A stretch of 33,060 bases of DNA, from NCBI GenBank assembly GCA_035544015.1, contig DATKIP010000010.1:70449-103508 (forward strand), read 5' to 3'. Positions 22,882-30,351 of this stretch are shown here, piece by piece. This DNA is from Candidatus Saccharimonadia bacterium. GTDB taxonomy: Bacteria > Patescibacteriota > Saccharimonadia > UBA4664. The notes under the pieces were generated by a model. The model did no database searches. It was not told the DNA's origin and was given only the letters and a program-made list of their open reading frames with translations. Made by a program: the position numbers and the translations under genes. The stretch's first letter is position 1; every line of letters begins with the position of its first letter.

Positions 22882-23130
22882 ATGATCAACGAACTGCGTA
22901 CCAAGCGCGCCAAATTGGGCATCGCTCTTATCTATCTCGCCGGTCTCGGCTGGATCGCCGAACTCATTATTCCCTTCAGCCGACTGCCGCACAAAGGCAT
23001 CACGCTCATAATTACCCTTGTCGTCGCCGAACTATGCTTCGGGGCCGGCGTTGCCGTGCTCGGCAAGCCCGTTTACGCAGCGCTCAAAGCGCGCCTCATT
23101 GCCTACCTTCGCCGACCACCGCAAGACTAA
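22882..23130 (+). CDS. Small two-helix membrane protein (transporter-suffix-like)
   Basis: An 82-aa protein starting at the ATG 22882, with two hydrophobic helices (about residues 13-30 and 39-62) separated by a short FSRLPHKG loop and ending in a basic tail. The size, the Pro in the loop and the ending helix with GVAVLGKP resemble short 'transporter suffix' proteins found next to or fused with transporters. It lies 8 nt after the tRNA-Ser CCA, so the two are almost certainly co-transcribed. Its stop overlaps by 3 bp the stop of the convergent ABC exporter gene. A longer in-frame reading goes through the tRNA and is rejected. Confidence 0.65.
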   Translation: MINELRTKRAKLGIALIYLAGLGWIAELIIPFSRLPHKGITLIITLVVAELCFGAGVAVLGKPVYAALKARLIAYLRRPPQD

Positions 23131-24908
23131 ACCGTAGTCGCCGCCGGATCGTCGAGCAGATCGCCCGCTTGATGCGACCACAACTGCGCGTACAAACCGT
23201 CGCGCCCAAGCAGCTCGTCATGGGAGCCATCCTCCACCACCTGACCGTCACGGATCACCAAGATCCGGTCGAGCCGACGGATGGTCGACAGCCGGTGCGC
23301 CACCACAATCGTCGTGCGCCGCCGCATGAGCACTCCCATGGCCTCGGTGATATACCGCTCCGAGACCGAATCGAGCGAGCTGGTGGCTTCATCAAGCACC
23401 AAAATCGGCGCATCCTTGAGCAACGCCCGCGCAATCGCCACCCGCTGGCGCTGGCCGCCCGAGAGCTTCACGCCTCGCTCGCCCACAATCGTCTCGTAGC
23501 CATGATTAAGCTGGGTGATGAAGTCATCCGCGTGCGCCTTTTTGGCCGCCGCCAGCACCTCTTCGCGCGAGGCTTTTGGCTTTCCATAAGCAATATTCTC
23601 AAAAATGGAGCGATGAAACAGCAGTGGCTCCTGGGGCACATAGGCAATCGAACGCCGCAAGTCTTCCTGCCGCAAATGCGCAATATTTTGCCCATCAATG
23701 AGAATTTCCCCACTCTGAATGTCCATAAAGCGCAGCAGCAGCTTCGTAATCGTGGTCTTGCCCCCGCCCGACGGCCCCACCAGCCCCACCTTTTGCCCAG
23801 CGGGAATCACAATCTTCAGCCGATCAAGCAAGGCATCATCGTGCCGCTCATCGTGGTACGAAAACGTCACGTCCCGCAGCTCAATCGCGCCACGCACAAT
23901 CCGGCTCGCTTCCGGCCTAGCCGGATCCACCACGTCATTGGGCTGCAAAATAATCTCGGTCATCTCGTTCGCATCCGCCAGTGACTCCTCGAAACGATCC
24001 ATAAACCGCCCCAGGTTCCACAATTGGTTCACCAGCTGGAACAAAAACAGCTGAATCAAAATAATCGATCCAATCCCCAGCTTGCCCGACAACCCAAAGT
24101 AAATCGACAATCCGAGTACCAAAATATTCAGCACCGTGATCACCACACTCTTGTAGAGCCGAATCTGATCGCCGTACCGATACGCCTGAAACCGCAAATC
24201 TCGCCTATCCTGCGTGAGCCCCTCAAAGCCGCGCCGCTCTTCATCCGACCGCGCAAACGACCGAATCGTGAGCGTATTGGTGATAATATCGGCCAGCCGC
24301 GCTGTCACGAGCGTCTGAGCCGCTGCCGCCGCTTCAGAGTGCTTAAGCTTACGCCGGTGCAGATACACCACCGACCCACTAAATATCGCCGTCCAAAGCA
24401 AAAACACCAGCGCTATCACCACATTCAGGTAAAACAAAATCGCCATAATGAACACGTATCGATACAGCAGCATCGCAAAGTCGCCGGTCGCCGTTTCAAT
24501 AATCTTCTGATACGAGCTCGTAAACCGGCTCACCTTCGCCACCAACGCACCGCTAAAATTATCCGCAAAGAATCCCATACTATGGCTCTGCAAAGCCTTA
24601 TAACTCATGTCCTCCAAGTCACGAGTCACATTGGGCTCCAGCCGAATGTACGGCTGCATCATGACCCGCGACACCACCACATTCACCACCCGCACCGCCA
24701 CATATGCCCACAAAAACGGCGCAAAATCCGCCAGCGTCAAACTTCCCGCTGCCGCATGCGACAACCGATTGATCACCTGGCTCACGATAAACGGCGCGGC
24801 GATTTCTGAGGTCAAAACCCACAAGATAGCGCCGGCTTCAGAGGCTAGCAGCAGCCCCTTGTAGCGCCATGTCGCCTGCCAAAATAACCGTAATGTTTCT
24901 TTTGTCAT
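23127..24908 (-). CDS. ABC exporter, fused permease and ATPase (half-transporter)
   Basis: A 593-aa type IV (ABCB-like) half transporter expected to work as a homodimer or with a partner. The first about 330 residues carry six transmembrane helices, with coupling-helix segments such as VTRDLEDMSYKALQSHSMGFF. The ATPase has Walker A GLVGPSGGGKTT, Q-loop AYVPQEPLLFH, signature LSGGQRQR, Walker B ILVLDEATSSLD and H-loop VVAHRLSTI. All key residues are present. The cargo (lipid, peptide or drug) is unknown. The ATG at 24908 follows a TAGAAT box by 8 nt, and a GGAAGG overlaps that spacer, so the mRNA has little or no leader. Confidence 0.93.
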   Translation of the reverse strand: MTKETLRLFWQATWRYKGLLLASEAGAILWVLTSEIAAPFIVSQVINRLSHAAAGSLTLADFAPFLWAYVAVRVVNVVVSRVMMQPYIRLEPNVTRDLEDMSYKALQSHSMGFFADNFSGALVAKVSRFTSSYQKIIETATGDFAMLLYRYVFIMAILFYLNVVIALVFLLWTAIFSGSVVYLHRRKLKHSEAAAAAQTLVTARLADIITNTLTIRSFARSDEERRGFEGLTQDRRDLRFQAYRYGDQIRLYKSVVITVLNILVLGLSIYFGLSGKLGIGSIILIQLFLFQLVNQLWNLGRFMDRFEESLADANEMTEIILQPNDVVDPARPEASRIVRGAIELRDVTFSYHDERHDDALLDRLKIVIPAGQKVGLVGPSGGGKTTITKLLLRFMDIQSGEILIDGQNIAHLRQEDLRRSIAYVPQEPLLFHRSIFENIAYGKPKASREEVLAAAKKAHADDFITQLNHGYETIVGERGVKLSGGQRQRVAIARALLKDAPILVLDEATSSLDSVSERYITEAMGVLMRRRTTIVVAHRLSTIRRLDRILVIRDGQVVEDGSHDELLGRDGLYAQLWSHQAGDLLDDPAATTV

Positions 24909-24916
24909 ACCTTCCC

Positions 24917-24922
24917 ATTCTA
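24917..24922 (-). promoter_or_regulatory. -10 box of ABC exporter gene
   Basis: Minus-strand TAGAAT ends 8 nt before the ATG at 24908. Confidence 0.4.
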
Positions 24923-24965
24923 CCCAAGCAAAAACCCGATCGCTATACGCGTCGGGTGCTTGCTC

Positions 24966-25058
24966 TGGCGGAGAGGGAGAGATTCGAACTCTCGCGGGGG
25001 ATTACTCCCCCCTACAGGTTTAGCAAACCCGCCCCTTCAGCCACTTGGGTACCTCTCC
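24966..25058 (-). tRNA. tRNA-Ser (GCT)
   Basis: A 93-nt class II tRNA with encoded CCA. Acceptor GGAGAGG/CCTCTCC, anticodon stem CGGGT/ACCTG, loop TTGCTAA with anticodon GCT, and a long variable arm with a GGGGGGA/TCCCCC stem. Confidence 0.95.
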
Positions 25059-25077
25059 ACGCCACTGAACGTTAGTA

Positions 25078-25106
25078 ACTATAATGGCATTTGGCTTTTT
25101 GCTCAA
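25078..25106 (-). promoter_or_regulatory. Promoter of tRNA-Ser (GCT)
   Basis: On the minus strand TTGAGC (25106-25101) and TATAGT (25083-25078) with a 17-bp spacer, placing transcription start about 12 nt before the tRNA. Confidence 0.65.
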
Positions 25107-25118
25107 GATTTAGCTCCC

Positions 25119-25153
25119 GGTGGGGGCCCACGCACACGGCGCAGGCCCCCACC
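25119..25153 (-). terminator. Hairpin after orphan gene 7
   Basis: A perfect 10-bp stem GGTGGGGGCC (25119-25128) / GGCCCCCACC (25144-25153) with a 15-nt loop and no U-tract, 10 nt after the stop codon. Confidence 0.65.
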
Positions 25154-25163
25154 TCGGTCTTCG

Positions 25164-25757
25164 CTAGCGGTCCGCCGCGTTGGCCGCTACCGCATCCAGC
25201 ATGGCTCCGAGGCCGGCTCGCTGCGACCACAGGTCGACGTAGAGATCCATGCGCCCAACCGGCTTCAAGTGAACGATGCCGTCGACCCACGTTATCCGCG
25301 CCTGAGCGAAGATCACCGTCGGATGACCCGAGGCTAAGTGCAGGTCGTAGCCCTCCAGGTCCGTGCTCCCCAGTAGTTCCCGCACCGTGCCGAGATGACT
25401 CTCCAGCGGGAACTTCATGGCGATGACCGTCGCGCGGAAACGCTCGGCCTGGATTTTCTCCCGCCCTGCGAATCTGTAGACATTCACCGCGCACCAGAGG
25501 ACCAAACTTGCCGTCACCAGTATGACCGCGATCGCCATGATGGGCTTGTCGGTACTCTGCTTATCCGGGTTGCGGTCGAGCTCCGAGAAGATGGCCGGAA
25601 CCACCCAGCGCCATCCGGCCCAGGTGGCCACAGCGATCAGAAGGGCCATCACGATCCAGATATAGCCAAGAATGTCCCTCTCCGGCCGGAACTCGGTCGG
25701 AAACTGCCGCTCTTCGTGCACCTTGCGCACCGCGTCGTCCACTGTCGAATACCGCAT
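25164..25757 (-). CDS. Orphan cassette gene 7, two-helix membrane protein (197 aa)
   Basis: The ATG at 25757 follows a purine-rich AAAGGGGG site. The first 30 residues are charged and cytoplasmic-looking; two transmembrane helices follow (about residues 31-55, YIWIVMALLIAVATWAGWRWVV, and 72-93, IMAIAVILVTASLVLWCAVNVY) with a short linker. The C-terminal about 100 residues form a soluble domain containing HLGTVRELLGSTDLEGYDLHL and VIFAQARITWVDGIVHLKPVG. No known domain is recognised. It ends in a GC-rich hairpin. The upstream promoter is unclear: TTGCTA is found but its partner TACGGC is poor. Confidence 0.65.
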   Translation of the reverse strand: MRYSTVDDAVRKVHEERQFPTEFRPERDILGYIWIVMALLIAVATWAGWRWVVPAIFSELDRNPDKQSTDKPIMAIAVILVTASLVLWCAVNVYRFAGREKIQAERFRATVIAMKFPLESHLGTVRELLGSTDLEGYDLHLASGHPTVIFAQARITWVDGIVHLKPVGRMDLYVDLWSQRAGLGAMLDAVAANAADR

Positions 25758-25849
25758 GGCATGCCCCCTTTGGGCTCGTTTGGACTTGCATCGGATTGGC
25801 TAACGAAAAGCCGTACAATTCATAACACATTTTAGCAAAAATGGCTAGG

Positions 25850-27127
25850 CTAAGAGCGCAAACCCTCAACCGCCCACAACAGCAAGCCCCGTGGCTCCGA
25901 CAAACGATGGTACACCTCGCGCACGATCAAATACCCCATCATCACGACCACCGCCGTTATCAAGAGCTCCAACACCGACACCGCCGACCGCATCACCAGA
26001 AAGGTAAAAAACAGCACACCCATCTTGGCAATCCGCTTATCACTGAGCAATAAAAGCGTAATCGGAAGCATGAAATGCCACGGCAGCAGCACCCCCGTCA
26101 GGCACAATGGCACCAGCAAACTTGCCAACGCCAAAGCCTCCCAACTCGACACCCGATGACGCACATACAACCAAAAAATCCCTGCGTAGCCCGCGAAAAA
26201 AAGGCCATATGAAGCCAAATAAATATATTGAGCCGGCGCCCACGGAAACAAGCCATACATCAACAGCGAAATTCGCGCCGTCACACCACCCCCTTGAGCC
26301 GCCTGTACCATTGGCAGCCAATCAAATCCCACCAACGGCTTCAGCGCCAGCAGCAGACCTACCAGCGCCACCGTCACCCAAACGCCCACCACCACGCCCT
26401 GACGCCAACTTTTGGCCAAAAACGGCCAAAAGATTATCATATGCGGCTTGATCAACACCGCCGCGGCCGTCAGCAATCCCCGGACCGGCGCCCGCTGGTA
26501 ATAGCCCGCCATCAACAAGAACGCCGCCATCACAATATCGGTGTGGGGCGTAGCCACGGTGTCGGCCAGCACCACCGGATTGATCAGTAGCACATAGGCA
26601 ACTGACTTTCTGCCGGTAAGCCGGTACAAATACCACGCGCAAGCCAAAAGCCCAGCCAGATTCAGCAATTTGAGCGCTATGAGCCCGCCCACCAACCGAT
26701 TATTGCTGATGAAATTCACCCCCACCATCATGGCCTCCCACAGTGGGCCATACGGGCTGGGAATCCGTGTCCACCAAATATGCGCAAACGGCTGCGAATA
26801 CTGATCGACCGGCACCTCGTACGGCAGATGCACATACGGCGACAAATGCCAGATTCGAATCATTTCGCCGTCAAACAAATATCGCAGGTGATCCCGCGAG
26901 GTACCCGGAAAAGTCGCCACCGCCACCACCAGTAACGCCGCTACCAGCAGCCAATCGAGGCGCGCCGGCAACCGCCGCCACCACACTGCCGTCATCAGCG
27001 CTCCCAGCCCCCCCAGCACAAACAACAGGGGAGACGAATGAAAGTTATAATCCGAAAATGAGTAGGAAAATACGGCCTGAATGATAAAGAGAATCAGGTA
27101 GAGTAATCCGAGAGCCAGCCGTATCAT
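25850..27127 (-). CDS. GT87/MptB-like membrane glycosyltransferase
   Basis: A 425-aa polytopic protein with about ten to eleven transmembrane segments. The first periplasmic loop has a catalytic-Asp-like TSRDHLRYLFDGEMIR, and SPYGPLW (residues 124-130) is the hallmark of GT87/MptB-type GT-C mannosyltransferases, which transfer sugars from polyprenyl-phosphate donors to glycolipids. A second loop has VATPHTDIVMAAFLL. The acceptor is unknown; an envelope glycan or lipoglycan is likely. The ATG at 27127 lies 6 nt after a TGCTACAAT box, so a 41-codon N-terminal extension found in a longer reading is rejected. comF ends 32 nt upstream on the same strand. Confidence 0.75.
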   Translation of the reverse strand: MIRLALGLLYLILFIIQAVFSYSFSDYNFHSSPLLFVLGGLGALMTAVWWRRLPARLDWLLVAALLVVAVATFPGTSRDHLRYLFDGEMIRIWHLSPYVHLPYEVPVDQYSQPFAHIWWTRIPSPYGPLWEAMMVGVNFISNNRLVGGLIALKLLNLAGLLACAWYLYRLTGRKSVAYVLLINPVVLADTVATPHTDIVMAAFLLMAGYYQRAPVRGLLTAAAVLIKPHMIIFWPFLAKSWRQGVVVGVWVTVALVGLLLALKPLVGFDWLPMVQAAQGGGVTARISLLMYGLFPWAPAQYIYLASYGLFFAGYAGIFWLYVRHRVSSWEALALASLLVPLCLTGVLLPWHFMLPITLLLLSDKRIAKMGVLFFTFLVMRSAVSVLELLITAVVVMMGYLIVREVYHRLSEPRGLLLWAVEGLRS

Positions 27128-27133
27128 TCCTCG

Positions 27134-27139
27134 ATTGTA
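27134..27139 (-). promoter_or_regulatory. Extended -10 box of GT87-like gene
   Basis: Minus-strand TGCTACAAT ends 6 nt before the ATG at 27127; the intervening CGAGGA could also act as a weak Shine-Dalgarno sequence. Confidence 0.55.
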
Positions 27140-27159
27140 GCAAACATCGACCAAAACGC

Positions 27160-27846
27160 TTATGCCAAATCTCCGGCATCCCGCATACGCCGCGCCACCA
27201 CTGCGCCCCAAATCCATTCGGCTCCCGCCTGCCTCAAAACCTCGGCACATTGGTTCAGTGTGGCGCCGGTAGTAATCACGTCATCCACCGCCAAAACCCT
27301 CAGGCCGTCCACCCGCCGCGAAGCCGCAAACGCGCCTCGCACTTGCTCCAAGCGCGTGCGCCGGTCCTCGCCCAGTTGATGGGCCGAATTAGTGCGAACC
27401 AGCAAAGACGCGTAGGGGAGTGCCAGGCGCGCCGCCACCCGTCGGCCAATAAGCTCGCTCTGATTGTACCCCCGCTCATGATACCGAGCCGGCGATATGG
27501 GCACCGCCGTCACCACATCCACGCGCATATCCTCCGGCAAACCACTCACCACCAGCTCCGCCGCCACCTCGGCCGCCACGCGTAACCGATGAAATTTCAG
27601 ACGCAAGATGAGCTCGCGCACCGAACCCGCATAACTCACTCCCACGCTTGCGCCCATCAAGCTAAATTGCTCGCGGCAGATCATGCAAGTGGCACCGCCC
27701 AGCGAGTTGCGGCCACACCCAAAACACCGCGGCCGCAAATTTTGCCGCCCTGCCCGCACACAGGTTGCGCACAATACAGCGCCCTCTGTACCGCATTCCA
27801 AACACTGCACCGGGGTCAAAAACGAGAGTAACCGGTCGAGAATCAT
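27160..27846 (-). CDS. comF: ComF family phosphoribosyltransferase-like protein
   Basis: A 228-aa protein with an N-terminal zinc-ribbon region (CLEC, CATC, CFGC and CMIC pairs between residues 15 and 57) and a C-terminal PRTase fold. The RGYNQSELI segment and the PRPP-binding VLAVDDVITTGATLNQC are diagnostic. ComF proteins are needed for DNA uptake during natural transformation and interact with the uptake helicase and the replication restart machinery in other bacteria. It is divergent from hsp20, with the two genes sharing a 117-bp interval. Confidence 0.93.
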   Translation of the reverse strand: MILDRLLSFLTPVQCLECGTEGAVLCATCVRAGRQNLRPRCFGCGRNSLGGATCMICREQFSLMGASVGVSYAGSVRELILRLKFHRLRVAAEVAAELVVSGLPEDMRVDVVTAVPISPARYHERGYNQSELIGRRVAARLALPYASLLVRTNSAHQLGEDRRTRLEQVRGAFAASRRVDGLRVLAVDDVITTGATLNQCAEVLRQAGAEWIWGAVVARRMRDAGDLA

Positions 27847-27854
27847 CTGCCAAC

Positions 27855-27884
27855 TTGCCTTTCATCTGAACGTCCCGCTATAAT
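27855..27884 (+). promoter_or_regulatory. Promoter of hsp20
   Basis: TTGCCT (27855-27860), an 18-bp spacer and a consensus TATAAT (27879-27884). The leader is about 75 nt, long for this window. No CIRCE element is present. Confidence 0.7.
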
Positions 27885-27924
27885 AGGCAAAAGCTGCCTG
27901 CACCGCAAATCACAAAAGCAGGCA
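27885..27924 (+). promoter_or_regulatory. Two mutually exclusive hairpins in the hsp20 leader
   Basis: AGGCA (27885-27889) can pair with TGCCT (27895-27899), or TGCCTGC (27895-27901) can pair with GCAGGCA (27918-27924). The shared strand means only one can form at a time. The ribosome-binding region lies downstream, so a thermosensor or a two-state switch is possible but unproven. Confidence 0.4.
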
Positions 27925-27963
27925 CGAGAATCCCACAAGCCATTAACGCGGAGACTCACCTGC

Positions 27964-28401
27964 ATGCCGGGCAAGAAAAACGCTGCTATGAACGATCAAG
28001 ATAACGTACTACAAGATGATTTCCTCGATGCACCTGTAGAGGGCGAGGAAGATTGGATGGCGGAGGCCGAAGGCCAATTGGCCGTTGACGTCTACCAGAC
28101 CAAAGAAAACGTCGTCATCAAGGCCCCCATCGCCGGCGTCACGCCGGACAAAATCGACATCGAGGTGGCCGAAGACGTCGTCACCATCCGTGGCGAGCGC
28201 GTCGAAGAAAAAGAGGTCGACCGCGAGCACTACTACGTACAAGAGTGCTACTGGGGATCCTTCTCCCGGTCAGTCATCCTACCCACCTCCACCATCGCCG
28301 AGAAAGCCGCCGCCAGCCTCAAGGACGGCGTCCTCACCGTCACCATCCCCAAGGTGGCCCAAGACAAAGTCAAAAAGATCAAGGTCAAGCCCGTCGTCTA
28401 G
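27964..28401 (+). CDS. Small heat-shock protein, Hsp20/alpha-crystallin family
   Basis: A 145-aa ATP-independent chaperone that binds unfolding proteins in large oligomers. An acidic N-terminal region (about residues 9-40) precedes the alpha-crystallin domain: LAVDVYQTKENVVIKAPIAGV, IDIEVAEDVVTIRGER, a loop with REHYYVQECYWGSFSRSVILP, and the characteristic AASLKDGVLTVTIPK with the conserved A-x-x-x-n-G-v-L pattern. The C-terminal IxI/V-type KIKVKPVV tail is present. ATG 27964 follows GGAG by about 12 nt; ATG 27988 is a possible alternative. Confidence 0.93.
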   Translation: MPGKKNAAMNDQDNVLQDDFLDAPVEGEEDWMAEAEGQLAVDVYQTKENVVIKAPIAGVTPDKIDIEVAEDVVTIRGERVEEKEVDREHYYVQECYWGSFSRSVILPTSTIAEKAAASLKDGVLTVTIPKVAQDKVKKIKVKPVV

Positions 28402-28422
28402 ACCCCTCAAAAGGCCTGCGCC

Positions 28423-28450
28423 AAAAAGCACCGCCCTGCGGTGCTTTTTT
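28423..28450 (+). terminator. Intrinsic terminator of hsp20
   Basis: A perfect 12-bp stem AAAAAGCACCGC / GCGGTGCTTTTT (28438-28449) with a 3-nt loop and a T6 run. Confidence 0.9.
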
Positions 28451-28468
28451 CGTTATCCCCGCAGCCCC

Positions 28469-28586
28469 GGGGCTCCAGAGGAGAGACGCACCGGCGACAG
28501 GCTCACGCCAGACAACACCCAGCAAAGAGGGAAGTCGGAGGTAGAGTTCGTGGGACCAAGCCGGTGCGTCTCTCCGCCGGAGCCCC
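28469..28586. repeat. 118-nt interrupted inverted repeat (structured RNA or MITE-like)
   Basis: An 8-bp outer stem GGGGCTCC/GGAGCCCC (28469-28476/28579-28586), a 3x3 internal loop and a perfect 16-bp stem (28480-28495 with 28560-28575) enclose 64 nt. It lies between the hsp20 terminator and a bidirectional terminator, outside any supported gene. Frames crossing it are interrupted or show no protein-like composition. No 2-9 bp flanking duplication is seen. The domain IV motif of SRP RNA and the P4 core of RNase P RNA were looked for and not found. The transcribed strand is unknown. Confidence 0.6.
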
Positions 28587-28604
28587 ACACACAGCCGCGC
28601 CAAC

Positions 28605-28634
28605 AAAAAAGAGACCCTCGCGGGCCTCTCTTTT
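28605..28634. terminator. Bidirectional terminator at the end of the pilin array
   Basis: AAAAGAGA (28607-28614) pairs with TCTCTTTT (28627-28634), with a further CCC/GGG inside. A and T runs flank it so that either strand gets a U-tract. The last pilin gene ends 16 nt away on the minus strand. Confidence 0.7.
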
Positions 28635-28649
28635 CCAATGGACCGAAAG

Positions 28650-29111
28650 CTAACTAGCAGTAGACAAAGCATTGACCACGAACTGAACGAGCGCAAACGA
28701 TATCACCGCCACCACAATACCCACGATAGCGTACAGAATGGTGTCTTTAGCAGTCGTGACCGCCTTGGAGTCACCACCCGAGGTCACGTAGCGCAAGCCG
28801 CCGATGATCAAGTAGATCACCGAGATAGCACCCACAATGAAGATCAATGTGTTAGCGATGACGGTAAAGATGCCGCCTTGGCCAAACAAACTCTCTCGCT
28901 GGCTACCACCCTGCGAACAAGCAGTGCCGGCCTTCAGCGGATCGCTGTCCGCGTTGCCGTTGATCTGGCCAGTATTGCAATCGCTCGCCAGCGCGTACAC
29001 CGGCGCCGACGAAACGGTCACTGCCGCCACCGAAGCCGAGCTCACACCGAGCACCATCACGAGGGCCTGGAGTGACACCGCCACTTTCTTAGCTAATGTT
29101 TCTATACCCAT
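28650..29111 (-). CDS. T4SS-type pilin paralogue 6
   Basis: A 153-aa protein. A signal peptide (about residues 1-41, ending in a PVYALA cleavage region) is followed by a Cys-flanked loop (CNTG to TACSQ) and the pilin-like core: IANTLIFIVGAISVIYLIIGG (helix 1), LRYVTSGGDSKAVTTAKDTI (polar loop) and ILYAIVGIVVAVISFALVQFVV (helix 2). This two-helix hairpin with a TSGGD-type loop matches TrbC/VirB2-like pilins of CPR bacteria. Its core is nearly identical to paralogue 5, so the pair is a recent duplication. It has its own promoter and a Shine-Dalgarno site (AAGGAG, 11 nt before ATG). It may be the major or a regulated subunit. Confidence 0.8.
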   Translation of the reverse strand: MGIETLAKKVAVSLQALVMVLGVSSASVAAVTVSSAPVYALASDCNTGQINGNADSDPLKAGTACSQGGSQRESLFGQGGIFTVIANTLIFIVGAISVIYLIIGGLRYVTSGGDSKAVTTAKDTILYAIVGIVVAVISFALVQFVVNALSTAS

Positions 29112-29152
29112 CGTTATGAATACTCCTTATATATACGATTCACTTTGAGCAG

Positions 29153-29181
29153 ACCTTAGCATAAGCATTAACGCAATGCAA
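29153..29181 (-). promoter_or_regulatory. Internal promoter of pilin paralogue 6
   Basis: On the minus strand TTGCAT (29181-29176), a 17-bp spacer and TAAGGT (29158-29153) with a TGC extension. It gives the last pilin independent expression. Confidence 0.55.
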
Positions 29182-29205
29182 TGTAGAGGCCAACGCCACA
29201 AACGC

Positions 29206-29664
29206 CTAACTTGCCTGTGCCAAAGAATTAACCACGAAGTTGACCACACCAAACGCTACGATCGCCACCACCACTCCGATGATCGCGTACAAAATCGTAT
29301 CCTTGGCCGCCGTCACCGCCTTGGAATCACCGCCAGAGGTCACGTACCGAAAACCGCCGATGATCAAATAAATCACCGACACCGCCCCCACCACAAACGT
29401 CAACGTATTAGCCACGGATGTAAACACGCCTCCCGGCCCAAACAACGTCTGCCTCTGGCTACCCCCTTTAGAACACGCCGCCCCCGAGCCAATCGGATCG
29501 GTAATCGCACCGCCCAGGCTCGGATCACTACATGTCGTCGCGGGCGCCGCCAACACTGGCATCGGCGCCGCCAACACCACGCCCAAGCCCAGCACAAGCA
29601 CCACCGACTGCATCATGCCAACCATCGTTCCACCCAACAATACCGCTAATCTCCTCACCGCCAT
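29206..29664 (-). CDS. T4SS-type pilin paralogue 5
   Basis: A 152-aa protein with a long N-terminal signal region ending in PMPVLAAPA, a Cys-flanked loop (CSDP to AACSK), and the core VANTLTFVVGAVSVIYLIIGG, then RYVTSGGDSKAVTAAKD and ILYAIIGVVVAIVAFGVVNFVV. It shares the SQR-LFG-GG segment before helix 1 with paralogue 6. The gene starts 8 nt after paralogue 4, with GAGGAG directly before the ATG at 29664; a start further in (near the second Met, with a standard signal peptide) is possible. Subunits of this type are processed, inserted in the membrane and assembled into a pilus or a secretion conduit. Confidence 0.8.
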   Translation of the reverse strand: MAVRRLAVLLGGTMVGMMQSVVLVLGLGVVLAAPMPVLAAPATTCSDPSLGGAITDPIGSGAACSKGGSQRQTLFGPGGVFTSVANTLTFVVGAVSVIYLIIGGFRYVTSGGDSKAVTAAKDTILYAIIGVVVAIVAFGVVNFVVNSLAQAS

Positions 29665-29672
29665 CTCCTCAT

Positions 29673-29990
29673 TTACCGCCCGATACTACCATTCACAAAC
29701 GCTACGATCGCATACGCCACAATGGCGATCGCGACCCCCATCACCGCGTACAAAACCGTATTGCGGCCGGCTTCTGCCTGCTTGGCATCACCGCGCGACA
29801 ACACATAGCGCAGTCCGCCCACAATGATCATAATCACCGACACCGAGCCAATCACAAACGTCAGCGCCGTCGAGATATTCAAGAAAGCGTGGCTCAGCGT
29901 GTTTTTATTGCAAGAGTCGCCACACGCCGCGTCCAGACCACCCGTGATCGTGGTGCTAGCGTCAGCCAAGAATGCCACCAAACTACTCAT
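29673..29990 (-). CDS. T4SS-type pilin paralogue 4
   Basis: A 105-aa short form with no obvious cleaved signal. An N-terminal amphipathic region is followed by CGDSC, then helix 1 ALTFVIGSVSVIMIIVGG, loop LRYVLSRGDAKQAEAGRNT and helix 2 VLYAVMGVAIAIVAYAIVAFV. A GTG-ATG pair allows two starts; I prefer the ATG at 29990, with GAGAGG 8 nt upstream. Its gene order and the shared core place it in the same array. Confidence 0.75.
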   Translation of the reverse strand: MSSLVAFLADASTTITGGLDAACGDSCNKNTLSHAFLNISTALTFVIGSVSVIMIIVGGLRYVLSRGDAKQAEAGRNTVLYAVMGVAIAIVAYAIVAFVNGSIGR

Positions 29991-30039
29991 CACCCGTACC
30001 TCTCATGGTTATCATAATAAACCCCTCCGCACACCTTGG

Positions 30040-30351
30040 CTACAAAGCATTCGCGACGAAAAACACGATTCCATACGCCACAATCGCCAATGCCACGCCC
30101 ACCATCGAATAAATCAACGACTCCCGAGCCTGCTGATACCGCTTGGGGCTACCGGACGCCAATGCCATCTGCAAGCCGCTCACGATCACAAAAATCAGCG
30201 CCAGCCCGCCGATCACTCCCACAATCGCCTGCACAATATTGGTCAGCGCCACGTCAAGCGTCGGCGTGTTCGCCTTACCGGCACAACCACCAATCTCATC
30301 GCACGTGATCTTGATGTCCGCCGCACCCATGCGCAGCCATTCCCACATCAT
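30040..30351 (-). CDS. T4SS-type pilin paralogue 3
   Basis: A 103-aa short form. A CDEIGGC loop precedes helix 1 IVQAIVGVIGGLALIFVIVSG, the loop LQMALASGSPKRYQQARESL and helix 2 IYSMVGVALAIVAYGIVFFVA. The usual Gly-Asp in the loop is replaced by Gly-Ser, so this copy is more diverged. It begins directly after the stop of paralogue 2 (TAGATG), which implies coupled translation. Confidence 0.7.
   Translation of the reverse strand: MMWEWLRMGAADIKITCDEIGGCAGKANTPTLDVALTNIVQAIVGVIGGLALIFVIVSGLQMALASGSPKRYQQARESLIYSMVGVALAIVAYGIVFFVANAL

Noticed and set aside
28469-28586. SRP (4.5S) RNA or RNase P RNA
   Set aside because: The GGAAGCAGCC-type domain IV motif of SRP RNA and the conserved P4 sequences of RNase P are absent, and the length does not fit RNase P.
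28385-28696. Several 60-100 codon frames across the 28469-28586 inverted repeat
   Set aside because: They run through two terminators and both repeat arms, and their residues mirror the palindrome rather than a protein fold.
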